From contig QLIY01000016.1 of assembly GCA_003260075.1 (NCBI GenBank), positions 1 to 64,000 on the forward strand: a stretch of 64,000 nt of DNA. Direction: 5' to 3'. This document shows, piece after piece, positions 10,415 to 21,626 of this stretch. This stretch comes from Phallusia mammillata (taxonomy: Eukaryota; Chordata; Ascidiacea; Phlebobranchia; Ascidiidae). How positions within the stretch are numbered: position 1 is the stretch's first letter; each line of letters begins with the position of its first letter. Below the pieces are notes generated by a model. The model was not told the origin of the DNA and made no database searches. It saw only the letters and a list, made by a program, of their open reading frames with translations. The position numbers and the translations under genes were made by a program.

Positions 10415-11420
10415 CTCATTTACCTTTGTTTCTTTTCTGTCACATGCACAATAGAGCAGAAACAAATCTTAGGCAGTTTACAATCATTTCCATAACATGA
10501 TCATTATCAAATGCAGAGATAGCTTAAAAAACAATTCCAAGTTTACCCACATGCTACCACCAGATGAACTGTAAAATAAAAAATGCTTTCTATTTCCGAC
10601 TGAAAAATGAAGTGAATTCACTTATGGATCAAACTTAGTGGAAAAGGCAACCAATACAAAGCGGTAGAAAAGGCCGAATGATTATTAAAAAAAATTGACC
10701 CATGATTGGAAAGTACCTTCAATTGGACAGTATTTGACCCCAAAAATTCAGCCATTCATATTGATTATAATCTCGAAGATAATTAATTGTACTGAAGTGT
10801 TTTCCACATTGATCAAAAAGGATTCAGTCTTAAAAAAACATTGCCCAAACTATGACATTTCTGTACTTGTGGAAAAAAGTTAAATATAACCAAAACAACT
10901 TACACACCAAAATTCAAAGATGTCAATTATTCTAAATTGACAATGTGTTATATCATACATAGTACATACATAAAAATCAATGGGGGGGGGGCATTGCCCA
11001 AACTATGACATTTCTGTACTTGAGGAAAAAAGTTAAATATAACCAAAACAACACCAAAATTCAAAGATGTCAATGATTCAAAATTGACAATGTGTTATAT
11101 CATACATAGTACATACATAAAAATCAATACACACATAGTGTAGTACAAATAAAACCATTTGAAGTTAGCGACCAAAGTTTAATTACTTCTTATGAAATAT
11201 CTACACCAGTAGTGCAGTTAGCTAGTCAGAGGTCTCTTTTCTAGGACACTTTGCATAACATATTGGCACATCATCACTAGTCTCCATGACAATAAACATT
11301 TACATTAAAGATAATTTTTCACCGAAATTTGTTATAGTGCCCAAGTCGGTGTCCTTATAAGTTATGAGAGAATATACTTACCAACATTTGGTTTCACATA
11401 CTTGTATAAGTCCAACTAAT
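10415..11420 (-). pseudogene. Decayed KCTD10/TNFAIP1-like gene copy 1
   Basis: Pieces align with exons of the intact minus-strand KCTD gene at 57.1-60.4 kb. 10421-10585 matches exon 5, including the 'cagatgaactg' splice boundary. 10737-10842 matches exon 3 around 'actgaagtgttttccacat'. 11265-11410 matches exon 2 with 'ccaacatttggtttcacatacttg'. Order and strand are the same as in the intact gene, and introns are present, so this is a genomic copy and not a retrocopy. Exon 4 seems to be missing. Stops and frameshifts abound. Confidence 0.65.
10839..11128. repeat. 143-bp duplication with G10 joint
   Basis: 10839-10981 recurs at 10992-11128 across ten G (10982-10991), with small indels and substitutions between the copies. 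Confidence 0.85.
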
Positions 11421-11780
11421 GCCGAATCATGCAAAGTCAAAAAATAGATCAAGATATTGCAAAAAAATCAGTCTAAATTTGAACAAACTACTCAACAAAC
11501 ATAAAACGCAATTTTACAATGCTATATTAATAGTTCAGAAATAAAAAAAATGCTGTAGGATTTTTTAAATTCAAATTGGGGGGGGGGGTACATACTTGTA
11601 TAACCTGAATTCATGTAGAATCATGCAAGGTCAAAAAATAAAATTTTGAACAAACTACTAAATTTGAACAAACTACTCAACAAACATAAAGCGCAATTTT
11701 ACAATGCTATATTAATAGTTCAGTTAAGTAGTTCAGAAATAAAAAAAATGCTGTAGGATTTTTTAAATTCAAATTGTAAT
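11398..11780. repeat. ~180-bp duplication with G11 joint
   Basis: The sequence beginning 'acatacttgtataa' at 11399 recurs at 11590 after eleven G (11578-11588). The copies differ by short indels, one of them an internal repeat of 'aatttgaacaaacta'. Confidence 0.8.
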
Positions 11781-11889
11781 TCAGGTAACTCTTAACACAA
11801 CAGTATACAACAAAACAAACACTGTTACTTAGAAACAAAAACAGACACAATTTGTTTTCAGTATGTTTAGGGCCAAAAAATGTAGATTA

Positions 11890-13760
11890 TGTACAGTTCT
11901 AGCACTCTATATTTAAATAACTACCACCATCACAATCAAATTTGTAATTAGACACTTGCTTCGTATTGGTAATTTGAACAAGTTGATTTAATATCATTTT
12001 AGCACCTAAAATAGATTGAAGTTGATACTATTGTAAACAATATTACTAAAACTCATACTAACAATACAACAACATTTAAGGGGCTCAGAATCTGTCAAAA
12101 TTCGAATTTGGTTACGCCTCATCGAAAACTTTACGCTCTGCTGATGTCAAAATAGAAATTATTTCGATATAAAAGTTTCACTATATTTTTGAATATGTTC
12201 TCTAACAAGTTACAAACGTAACATGCAAATTTAGTCATTTTTCATACCTGTCATTTGCGCAAGTAAGCGTGCTCAACACAATTTCGAAAAGCTTTCCTAG
12301 TAGCTGCAAAACATTTCATGTAAAAATTTCATGTTTCTCACTCGACGGAGAATTGCAGATTGCCGGATCAAGGTAATGGTCAGGTTTGTTACGATTCAAT
12401 TCAATGGGTTTCTTGGAGCTCGGCCCAGGAGGGTTTGGAAATGACTTAATATTAACGGAAGTTATATCTTTGAAAACTTATTGTGACGAGTTAAAATTAA
12501 AACACACTTCCTGCCGATCTATAAAATGTTTTCGCACACGATAATGCAGGCATAAATGTAAACAATGTGCACTAATATGATGGCCTCTACACTCGACTAT
12601 AAAGTTTCGTATTATGCTCCATTTAGATAAACCAATGTATTCAACAAAAAATCGTTCCGTAAGTCTAGTTTGGGAACAGGGCTGCCACTTTCGTTTGAAC
12701 GAAACAATATAGTTTGGCCTCAAATATTAAGAATCATCTAGATTGAAAAATAAGACATCCAAAAATAGTCTATATCTACTGTAAACAAAAAATAGTCCGA
12801 TTTGATGTAATATATTAGCCAAACAACAACACGTATGAAGGTTTTTAATATAAATCGCTCTATGTTATTTTTTATAGTCATCATCTAGATCCCAAATTTT
12901 ACATCTAGGCTTAACCAAAACAATCTAGATCTAGCTATAAAATATCGAGAGTGGCAGCCCTTCTTGGGAATACGATATTCAGAGGAATCCAATTGGTCAA
13001 GTATAAAAAGGTAAGCGAAGCTGTCCATTGTGAGGACAGTATCATGCAGTGACATCAAGTTGGACAACGCATTGTGGCAAACAATGACATGCAGCGTTTG
13101 AGTTCAGGGAACAGTTAAATTTATTGTGCCTTCTCAGCGGATGAGAACGCCAACAAAGGAAGCGTGGAAGGTTTCTACTGCATTTTGATTTTCTAGTGCC
13201 AACGATGTGTCGTACGACTGCGGTGAACCATTGAAGAGCTTAATTGTCGCGTTGACGGTTAAAACTGAACAGACACATTAGTAAAAGGAACAGGAAAAGG
13301 CTGGTGGTGTGTGAAATGATAAACAATCGAATCTGATGCTAAAATAAAAGAAATGTAGTGAAAGCAAAAGGTTACACGCTGAAGCATTTTGAATCGGTGG
13401 TCTCCTCAGAGTGCTACGGTAATACCAGACTGAAGTGATACCGGTTAGTGGTTTGCTTATGGAAGCCATTAGGCAGTAACAGTGATTAAGCCTTTTTGAT
13501 GTCGACTGTGCAAAACGAGACTCGTATTAATAAACCGGGTAAGGAAACGACCCTATTCGGTGTTCTACTTTTTATGAAGATAGCATAGGGCGGGAGTAGA
13601 AGCAAGTTTGCACCTGTTATCACTAGTATGGGAATGTTTTCAGGTCTAAACGCCAGAAACAAGTGTTGAGAAACGCTATAAGGCACGTGCAATAGAGCTT
13701 AAATATTGTGAATTTTTAGGCAAACTTGAATTGATATCTTGTGTTCTCAGAAATACTTGG
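11890..13760. promoter_or_regulatory. Conserved ZNF 5' module, copy 2
   Basis: This aligns with 35.9-38.2 kb and 42.4-43.3 kb. It carries the inverted repeat CTGTCC-7 nt-GGACAG at 13021-13039, then ATCATGCAGTGACATC, then a shared stretch 'acgatgtgtcgt' ending in a possible donor (CTGCG|GTGAAC near 13223). It is probably the promoter and untranslated first exon of the ZNF gene at 13.8 kb. The long minus-strand frame at 12.5-12.7 kb is not kept in the other copies and is not called. Confidence 0.5.
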
Positions 13761-13810
13761 AAGTATACATGTTTTTGTACAGTTTTAAGATCTTTTGGTT
13801 TTGGTAGAAG

Positions 13811-14440
13811 ATGGAAACACATCTTAGAATTAATAGGGGTGAAAAGTCATTTAGGTGTGATTACTGTGAAAAGACATTTCGTTTCAAATGTAGATTAAAA
13901 ACTCACATTATGAAGCACACTGGAGAAAAATCTTATCGATGTGATATTTGTGAAAAGCAATTTCATACTCTTGGCAAGTTAAATGAACATAAACGGATCC
14001 ACACAGAAGAAAAGCTTCATCGATGTGATGTTTGTGAAAAGCGATTTCATATTCTTGGCAGATTTAATCAACACAAACTGATTCACACAGAAGAAAAACC
14101 TTATCGATGTGATGTTTGTGAAAAGCAATTCCATACTCATGCTAAGTTAAATGAACATAAATGGATCCACACAGGAGAAAAGCTTTTTCGGTGTGATGTT
14201 TGTGAAAAGCGATTTCAATTTGGCCACCAGTTAAATCAACACAAACTGATTCATACAGGAGAAAAACCGTTTGCATGTAATAGTTGTGACAAACGATTTC
14301 AGAGGAAAGGAAATCTCAAAATACACATGGTAGTTCACAGCGACAAGCTGCCGTACAAGTGTGATATTTGTGAAAAAACATTCAAGCGTAAAGAGGAAGT
14401 GAAATATCACAAGAAAAGAAACCATGTTAAAAAAGAGTAA
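13811..14440 (+). CDS. C2H2 zinc-finger protein, 7 fingers, 5'-truncated (ZNF-C)
   Basis: A 209-residue open frame. It starts inside a finger remnant, where THLRINRGEKSF shows a zinc ligand His changed to Asn. Seven complete C2H2 fingers joined mostly by HTGEKP or HTEEKP linkers follow. The last finger is HKKRNH. Fingers 2 and 4 (HT-LGKLNEH, HTHAKLNEH) and 3 and 5 are similar pairs, suggesting growth by two-finger duplication, as also seen in ZNF-D. The N-terminal exon present in ZNF-B and ZNF-D is absent: sequence homologous to the 5' module runs almost directly into this frame, with a TAG acceptor-like site just before the ATG. It is either a shortened functional gene or a remnant. Confidence 0.75.
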   Translation: METHLRINRGEKSFRCDYCEKTFRFKCRLKTHIMKHTGEKSYRCDICEKQFHTLGKLNEHKRIHTEEKLHRCDVCEKRFHILGRFNQHKLIHTEEKPYRCDVCEKQFHTHAKLNEHKWIHTGEKLFRCDVCEKRFQFGHQLNQHKLIHTGEKPFACNSCDKRFQRKGNLKIHMVVHSDKLPYKCDICEKTFKRKEEVKYHKKRNHVKKE

Positions 14441-14447
14441 TAATTGT

Positions 14448-14528
14448 GAAGTATTTATGTGTTACAGTAATTTGCGAAGAAGTATTTATGTGTTACAGTA
14501 ATTTGCGAAGAAGTATTTATGTGTTACA
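14448..14528. repeat. 31-bp tandem repeat, about 2.6 copies
   Basis: The unit beginning GAAGTATTTATGTGTTACAG starts at 14448, 14479 and 14510, just after the ZNF stop codon, in the 3' untranslated region. Confidence 0.9.
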
Positions 14529-14710
14529 ATTAAACACTGCCGTTAACAGTTTGTCGTCTGTAGCAAAGTTTTGTGTGTTTTCATATGATTTTCAAATCTG
14601 ACTTTGCGTGGTGTTGTTAAGATTGAAATTTGCAATGAGATACAATGATATTCAAAAGTCGGTGATTTTGAAGTTATGGTGATTTCGTTGATTGTATAAT
14701 TTCGAGCAAT
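14529..14710. repeat. ZNF 3' flank shared with 39.75-39.97 kb
   Basis: The sequence 'tttgtcgtctg.agcaaagtttt' and 'gactttgcgtggtgttgtta' occurs after both the 14.4 and 39.7 kb ZNF genes, confirming that they derive from one segment. Confidence 0.7.
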
Positions 14711-15141
14711 ATGTTACTAAGTGTGGATAAAAAATGTTTAAGAGATCGTGGATTAATTCATATTGGTGAAAAACCTTTGCAATGTAGTTATTGTGACAAA
14801 AAATTCATCACAAATGCGACGATGAAAATACATGTGAGGACTCATACTGGCGAAAACACATTTGGCTGTGATTACTGCAAAAAATCATTTTGTTTGAAAG
14901 CTAATTTAGAAAGCCACATAAGGACTCACGCTGGAGAAAAGCCACATCAATGTGATAATTTTATCAAACGCTTCTTTAGCTACAAAAAGCATTCTCAAAC
15001 AGCACCTGGCATTCGGTGGTTCATAGCGACAAGGTGTCCTACAGGTGTGATGTTTGTGAAAAAACATTCAAGCGGAAAAAAGATGTGAAACAACACAAGC
15101 AAAATAATCATTTGAGAAAAACGTTATCTACGCGAATTTTG
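14711..15141 (+). pseudogene. Broken C2H2 zinc-finger gene
   Basis: The first frame has two good fingers (CSYCDKKFITNATMKIHVRTH, split here only by classical linkers, and a CDYCKKSFCLKANLE finger). A third finger has lost its second Cys (CDNF in place of CDxC). After a frameshift near 15000-15016, a second frame gives the usual last finger (CDVCEKTFKRKKDVKQHKQNNH type). The central fingers present in intact genes are missing. There is no separate promoter module; it may be the 3' part of the neighbouring 13.8 kb gene's duplicate. Confidence 0.75.
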
Positions 15142-15249
15142 CAACAATTCAAATGTAATTATTCGAAAGAAAAAAGCGGTAAAAATCCCCAGAGGTCATA
15201 AAAATTGAAGGAATCTTAACTGATCAAAACAAAAGCTTGTCGTATAGAT

Positions 15250-15801
15250 CAGGGCTACTCAAACTTTCTTGCTCTGCGACCCGATTTTAAAACAGAAATT
15301 TCTACGTGACCCCTTGATGGGTATAGTCCAGGGGTGCACAACCTTTTCACTATGATGGCCGCATCACAGATCTTTATTTCCCCAGTGGCCGCTTATTGCC
15401 TGCTTGCTTGTGTTTTAAAATTACTGATGTAAAGAAATACTTATATTATATANAATTTTAAATATGGTAAGTAAAACTGTCTTGGATGATATGGTAAAGG
15501 AAGTAGTTTTATGGAAGGTTTCAAACAGAATGAAACAATCAGAGCGAGCATACGACTTTGTACTTAACGCACCAAACTTACTTTGCAACAACGATGTGAA
15601 ATATGATGCGAACTTGAGACAAAAATATGCTCTTATCAACACATGAATTGAATGCGGGACATAACTGTAACACGGACAATAAAATCACACTTCCATTATT
15701 TTCTTCATTTACAGCTGGCTTTACAAACTTGTTTTCTCGCATGTTTGGGGGGGGGGTTTATTCCCCATTTGGGGTCGCGACCCACAGTTTGAGAAGCCCT
15801 G
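15250..15801. mobile_element. hAT element with exact TSD, interior replaced
   Basis: CAGGGCTACTCAAAC at the left and GTTTGAGAAGCCCTG at the right, flanked by GTATAGAT on both sides (15242-15249, 15802-15809). A second hAT start, CAGGGGTGCACAACC, lies inside at about 15331. The interior 15453-15756 is foreign: one N, then 292 bp identical to 16.6-16.9 kb, then G10. The outer termini are sound but the middle is an assembly insert. Confidence 0.85.
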
Positions 15802-16913
15802 GTATAGATCACCCGGGCTGTGGCTTAATGTGTTTATGCTGACCACTCGAGTTTCTTGAAGTCACTTGTATTTCTTTAAATTGAGTTCGAAATTTCTAAT
15901 CTCTTTCATAGATTGTACACGGTTTCGCAATTTCCGTCTGTATTCTTGGAAGGTCAAACTAGACGTGTCTTCAGTGTATATAACGTATGTATTTTCGGAG
16001 GTAAATCAGTTCTTTTTTGGGTGACATGTTTTTCTTCAGTAACAGTCTTAAATGTGAAACGTGAACTCAATTTCGAAATAACACTTTGCAAATATATCCT
16101 TTAGTTATTGGAAATCAGTAGTGCTTTGTCACAGGTAGACTACAAAGTCAGATTTAGTACAGCTATTAAATACGACTCACAAGCGATCTGTCATATACAT
16201 AGCATTTCAGATCTATAATCTGGTAATTACATCTAAAAACAAACAAGTAATTAAATAGGAAATTGGTTTCAACAACCGGTAAAACAAAAATACTTTTTTA
16301 ATGCAGATTTATGTGAATAACACATTTGCTACGATTAACTGGACAGATATTACGCGGCAACCTATTGTAAAAATTTGAACGCAGAGTTAATATCCTAGCC
16401 ATCGCCATACCGTGTATTATGGCTATCGGGATGGTCCCTGAAGAAGGTTACGTAACAAGACCTCCCTACCAACAGAAATTTTTTTGTTGATGGTGGCTAT
16501 GTTATCCACAACGGTCTATGTGATTTCATTGCTTCTTGGGATACACTATGCGTGAAGACATAATACGCGAGTGAAGTATGATGTCAGTGATCTCGCTATT
16601 CTGTATCTTCTTAGGAAAAGAATTTTAAATATGGTAAGTAAAACTGTCTTGGATGATATGGTAAAGGAAGTAGTTTTATGGAAGGTTTCAAACAGAATGA
16701 AACAATCAGAGCGAGCATACGACTTTGTACTTAACGCACCAAACTTACTTTGTAACAACGATGTGAAATATGATGCGAACTTGAGACAAAAATATGCTCT
16801 TATAAACACATGAATTGAATGCGGGACATAACTGTAACACGGATAATAAAATCACACTTCCATTCTTTTCTTCATTTACAGCTGGCTTTACAAACTTGTT
16901 TTCTCGCATGTTT
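15455..16913. repeat. ~292-bp dispersed duplicate bounded by N and G10
   Basis: 15455-15746 is nearly identical to 16620-16911. The first copy is preceded by a single N (15453) and followed by ten G (15747-15756). Both copies hold the same open frame (…KTVLDDMVKEVVLWKVSNR…) of unknown nature. Confidence 0.85.
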
Positions 16914-16933
16914 ATGTCATATACATGTTTCAA
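16391..16933 (-). pseudogene. Fragment of a sulfotransferase-like gene (C-terminal exon)
   Basis: The minus-strand peptide with D-x-N-M-R-E-N-K-F-V-K-x-x-V-N-E and then SVILLSV matches the C-terminal part of the intact gene at 50.1-51.9 kb (MYMKENTFMKRIVNEG, VVILASV). Further left, 'gcgatggctaggatattaa' matches the last codons and stop of that gene, here out of frame. The membrane-anchor region is broken and no P-loop exon is nearby. It is a partial, dead copy. Confidence 0.6.
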
Positions 16934-16963
16934 AAAAATGAGCTAGCGAGATTACATAAAGAT

Positions 16964-17091
16964 GCAAAAAAGTAGTTCGAAATCTGAGCATTTATCTACT
17001 GTAGGCTATATGTAATTAAACGGGGGGGGGGGAAAAAAGTAGTTCAAAATCTGAGCATTTATCTACTATAGGCTATATGTAATTAAACGGA
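16964..17091. repeat. 58-bp duplication with G11 joint
   Basis: 16964-17021 recurs at 17033-17091 across G 17022-17032. Confidence 0.85.
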
Positions 17092-17258
17092 CGATTTTCT
17101 AGATGCTCTTTTTCGAAGTCAAGTCAAACAATAGATCGTGACAGAAAACAAAACATAAGAAAAAGGTAGGAACAATAGTAAAAACGTATACCAGGTAAAT
17201 TAATTCATTCAAACCCATAGAATACTGAGCAGAAACAGCGGATTAAAACAAATGTAAT

Positions 17259-18197
17259 GACAGCATAATTTAAGTCAGATATTTTTTACCAAACATTACG
17301 TACAATGTTGAAAGTGGTGAATAATTTGGGGCAAGAATGCACCGCTTAGAAAAAGCCCTAAGGAAAAAACTTCAATTATATACTTGTATCAGTTAAGATG
17401 GGTGGTGAATGCTTGGTGACCGGCTGATTCGGTATGGCGCCTTCAATGGGGGGGGGGGAACAGCATAATTTAAGTCAGATATTTTTTTACCAAACATGAC
17501 GTACAATGTTGAAAGTGGTGAATAATTTGGGGCAAGAATGCACTGCTTAGAAAAAGTCCTAAGGAAAAAACTTCAATTATATACTTGTACTGCGATTTCA
17601 CGATGTAATACATCTAGTCAAAAAGCGTTTGGTCATATAGTAGTTCATTTGTTCACCCTACTTCTATTTAGGTCGGGTAATATCCATTTGCCAACTAGGG
17701 GGGGGGGCAAATCTTTAAATAAAATCAGAAAATCTGACGAAATTTAATGTAATTGAGAATAAATGTGACAATAACCAAGTAAGTGAATTAAAGTCCGATT
17801 TTTTAATGTGTTCGCGTTACCCTGGGGGGGGGGCTTGTACTGCGATTTCACGATGTAACATCTAGTCAAAAAGGCGTTTGGGCATATAGTAGTTCATGTG
17901 TTCACCCTACTTCTATTTAGGTCGGGTAATATCCATTTGCCAACTAACATTAGACGACTAGCGTTTGTAATGTTTTGGGGGAAAATAAATACCAGAATAA
18001 CACGCAGTCATTCCCGCGTAAAATGCGATATGAAAAAAAATATGCATATATTCATAAATCTAGGGTCTGACGATTTTAGTCCAAATCTTTAAATAAAATC
18101 AGAAAATCTGACGAAATTTAATGTAATTGAGAATAAATGTGACAATAACCAAGTAAGTGAATTAAAGTCCGATTTTTTAATGTGTTCGCGTTACCCT
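17259..18197. repeat. Interleaved duplicates with three G10/G11 joints
   Basis: G tracts at 17448-17458, 17698-17707 and 17824-17833 separate pieces in the order P, P', A, B, A', X, B'. A (17585-17697) recurs at 17834-17945 and B (17708-17823) at 18081-18197, while X lies only between A' and B'. This is what results if one haplotype's fragments are placed ahead of the other haplotype's continuous sequence. There is no gene. Confidence 0.8.
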
Positions 18198-18324
18198 TAG
18201 AAAGTAAATCTCCGCTCATGATATTATCTCCCCACAAACTCGAGCACATTCTACGCTTAAAACAGTAAACATTTTACACACTATTACTGTTCAGAATTAA
18301 AAAATGACTGTTTTTGTCCTTAAT

Positions 18325-18584
18325 GTAATATTTCAGATTGGGATCGAAATCTAAAAAATCTTCAAACGTTTGCACAATGAGTCTGATCGCTCCAGGCGGG
18401 CTTGCAGTCACAACTCAAAAATAAATACCAATGTACAAAACATAGAATTGGGGGGGGGGATGTAACATTTCAGATTGGGATCGAAATCTAAAAAATCTTG
18501 AAACGTTTGCACAATGAGTCTGATCGCTGCAGGCGGACTTGCAGTCACAACTCAAAAATAAATACCAATGTACAAAACATAGAA
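18325..18584. repeat. 125-bp duplication with G10 joint
   Basis: 18325-18449 recurs at 18460-18584 across G 18450-18459. Confidence 0.85.
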
Positions 18585-18628
18585 TCATTTCAACCACCGC
18601 ATTTTTTAATGATTCTAAAACAAAACAT

Positions 18629-19709
18629 TTATGATTGTTGCTCCTGATAGTGGCTTTTATTGTGTTGCTTCATTTGCTGTTTCCGCTTGAATGGTTTTTC
18701 ACAAATATCACACTTGTATGGCATCTCATCACTGTGAATTACCATGTGTATGTTGGGATTAACCTGGCGGTTAAATCGCCTGCCACAAATATCACATGCA
18801 AACGTTTTTCCCCTGAGTGAATCAGTTTATGTTGCTTGAAAGATCCAAGTGAACTAAATTGTTTTTTACAAATGTCACATCGATAAGGTTTCTCTCCAGT
18901 GTGGGTTCTTATGTGGTTTTTCAAATCGCCTTTGAAACGAAATGATTTTTCACAGTAATCACATATAAATGATTTTTCACCTGTGTAAGTCATCATGTGT
19001 TTCGTGAGCGCTCCTGATTGAGTAAATGATTTCTCACAAATATCACACTTAAATTTTCTTTCTCCAGTGTGTACCAGCATATGCGTGTCGCAGTTTCCTT
19101 CTTTGTTAAATCTTTTATCACAGACTTCGCACTTATAAGGTTTTTCATGTGAATGGACCAACATGTGTATTTTCATGTCGTTTTTCCTTTTGAACCTGTC
19201 TTCGCATATATTGCACTGAAAAGGTCTTGTTCCGGAATGTGTGACCATGTGCGACTTGCGAAAGCTTTCTTTTGCAAAACTTTTTTCACAAACAACGCAT
19301 TAAAATCGCTTTAATCCAGTTATTTGATTAGACTCTGATGTTTTCTTTGATACGACCTGGTCGGTAAAGGTAATCCCAATTTCAACATTAGTTTGCATGC
19401 AGCCAGCAGATTCCAATAGCTTCTCTTGGTTTGTTGTGGGGGGGGGGGAGTCATCATGTGTTTCGTGAGCGCTCCTGATTGAGTAGGCCTACATGATTTC
19501 TCACAAATATCACACTTAAATTTTCTTTCTCCAGTGTGTAGGGGGGGGGGACATTTAAATCGCTTTAATCCAGTTATTTGTTCAGACTTTGATGTTTTCT
19601 TTGATACGACCTGGTCGGGAAAGGTAATCCCAATTTCAACATGAGTTTGCATGCAGCCAGCAGATTCCAATAGCTTCTCTTGGTTTGTTGTTGTTGATGC
19701 ACTAAACAT
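18629..19709 (-). pseudogene. C2H2 zinc-finger gene, 8 fingers, disrupted (ZNF-E)
   Basis: On the minus strand the start at 19709 begins a leader of about 50 residues (MFSASTTTNQEK…ITGLKRFKC) leading into eight C2H2 fingers ending near 18629. Three things break it. In the inner allele copy the Lys codon of the first finger is TAA (19300-19302), while the outer copy has AAA. An A-run one base short (18805-18809) shifts the frame before finger 7; the last two fingers are intact in the other frame. G11 and G10 joints (19438-19448, 19541-19550) insert stray pieces, giving false Pro4 runs. Finger 4 has Tyr in place of the last His (MMTY). Family, spacing and linkers match ZNF-A and ZNF-B. It may be a working gene spoiled by haplotype mixing, or a pseudogene. 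Confidence 0.8.
19300..19690. repeat. Allelic copies in the ZNF-E 5' end, joints G11 and G10
   Basis: 19300-19437 recurs at 19551-19690. The 92-bp piece between the two G tracts (19449-19540) is a copy of 18989-19078 carrying a short extra insertion. Confidence 0.85.
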
Positions 19710-20165
19710 GATTTGAAATTTATGTAACGTACCCTCGTCTAACGTTTTCTGTTTTTTGCTTAAATCTACAGATATATAACCTAATTGTCGTTATTTTTAG
19801 AATCACCTGCCAAGAAAATAACATTTTTAGTGCTCAAAGCTCAAAGTAAATTTGGACTAGTTTGGTACAAGTATTTTCAAATCGTGTTATACTTTATGAT
19901 GACAAAATAATGTAAATTATTGTTGGTCTTGGACTTCCACAAACCGACTTTGATCAATAAATTTGTTTTAATTTGTATAGATGCTACAAACCCAGTTGTT
20001 GAATTTATGGACACAATTTATCCGTTGTTGTTAAGGAACCGTTTAGTGTTCTTTCCTTAAACTTAGCTGCGTCGTTTCTCACATAAATATTTGGATTAAC
20101 AACATTTTGTTCAAACTTGTTGCACTAAAAACTGTTCCAAGTCCACGTAGCAAATTGAAAATCAA
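19710..20165. other. No gene seen
   Basis: AT-rich spacer upstream of the ZNF-E start. It probably holds its promoter, but no motif can be supported. Confidence 0.4.
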
Positions 20166-20172
20166 TTAATTT

Positions 20173-20465
20173 TTAAACAAGGCAAATCTGTGCAATATTT
20201 TTCTCTTGCTCGCACAAACATTCGCAGGTAACTTCAGAAGAAGGCAACGCTTGGAGTCCCCTACTGTCATTAAAATCATCGTGTTGGGGGGGGGGGACAA
20301 AGCAAATCTGTGCAATATTTTTTTCTTGCTCGCACAAACATTCGCAAGTAACTTCATAAGAAGGCAACGCTTGGAGTCCCCTACTGTCATTAAAATCATC
20401 GTGTTTCACGCACAGTAATATTCGCCAGGCTGGGTGATCTACAAGTGTTTTACGACATCGCTAAT
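20173..20465 (-). CDS. Possible short terminal exon, unknown protein
   Basis: A minus-strand frame of about 55 residues contains VDHPAWRILLCVKHDDFND and ends EQEKNIAQICLV-stop. Both allelic copies (20180-20285 and 20297-20405, joined by G11 at 20286-20296) keep it open with only conservative changes (S/Y, L/F). No family is recognised and no start or acceptor is clear. It could be the last exon of an unknown gene or chance. Confidence 0.25.
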
Positions 20466-21626
20466 GAATGCACAAAGTTTGATCGTTTACCACACAATTA
20501 TACAAGTAGTAAAAATAGAAACTTGGATGACCATGTTTCATAACGATTGACTTGTCATTGTAAAGATATAACATGTCTGGTCGTAAAAAGTAAAAAAATG
20601 CACAGTTTGTGTTTGCAACAGTGATGAATTTTAGGAAAAGTATTTGTATTGATGTGCTTGACTAAAAAGCAAAAACAATCTATTTAATGATTTTGATTAA
20701 CAATATTCCAAAACAACGCAATGACAAAAGCAGGGTGTATCTACTTTCCACATTAAGGTGCATTCGTGTATTTTTACAGCTACAGCTAAATCAACGCAAA
20801 CTCTGATGGTAACTGTAGCGCTTTTAGTTAGCCTTTCAGTAACTATTTGAGATATCATAAAAAAATAAAAGAAAACACACAAACCATTATGATACACAAG
20901 ACATAAATTAAAGTTGCACAATTAAACGAAATTAGTGGGCTCTCGTTCATTTAAAATACAATAATTTGTAGCTGAATTTGGCAATGTTTACGTCAAAAAG
21001 ATTTCTTCCGAGTGTACAGCGTTGGTCAGTGAATTGACCTGTCCTGATGGCAAATTGCACGACGTCTTGTTTCTGTTAGGAAACCGATTAAAGTTTGTTG
21101 TAAACAACCATGTTGGTTTGACGCAACGATGCACCCTCCTAGAAAGGAATTGCTTAACGAGCACTACCTTTCGTATCAGTTTGATTGTCTTTGTGTTGAC
21201 GAAATCTGCTCCAACCATAGCAGCCTCCATATAGAAGAAGAAAATCTCCTCAATGATAGCAACTTGAATTGGTGACTGAACCTTCAAACGCCACAGGCGA
21301 CTTTAACGAACACACCAGCTAACCATAATTAAAATTACAGGTTTTAAAACTGAAAGCCTTGTAAGCTTTTCTAATACTTTGTTTGATCCATGCGAGAGAG
21401 TTTGTTTCAGATAAAATAACAAACAAAACTCGAATCGAATTTGAAACTACTGGATTCAAACTTACAAATAACCACAGAATGAGACAAATCAGTAACTTTC
21501 CTCCAGCAGTAATTTTAAGTCAACAAGTCTGATGCCACCTTCAACCTTGCAATATAAAACAGCTACCAATGACCTTTGCTAAAACAGTTTGCTTAACACT
21601 GATGTTGAGAATAAGACTTGCCTAAC
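20466..21626. other. No gene seen
   Basis: Mostly AT-rich. A pair of opposed open frames near 21.0-21.3 kb has no recognisable domain or splice context. Confidence 0.4.

Noticed and set aside
15464..16813. Duplicated gene with KTVLDDMVKEVVLWK frame
   Set aside because: The two copies are nearly identical allelic sequence bounded by N and G10, so shared openness is no evidence of coding; no family is recognised.
19320..19709. A 129-residue Pro-rich zinc-finger protein
   Set aside because: The Pro runs are the complement of G10 and G11 joints between allelic pieces of ZNF-E.
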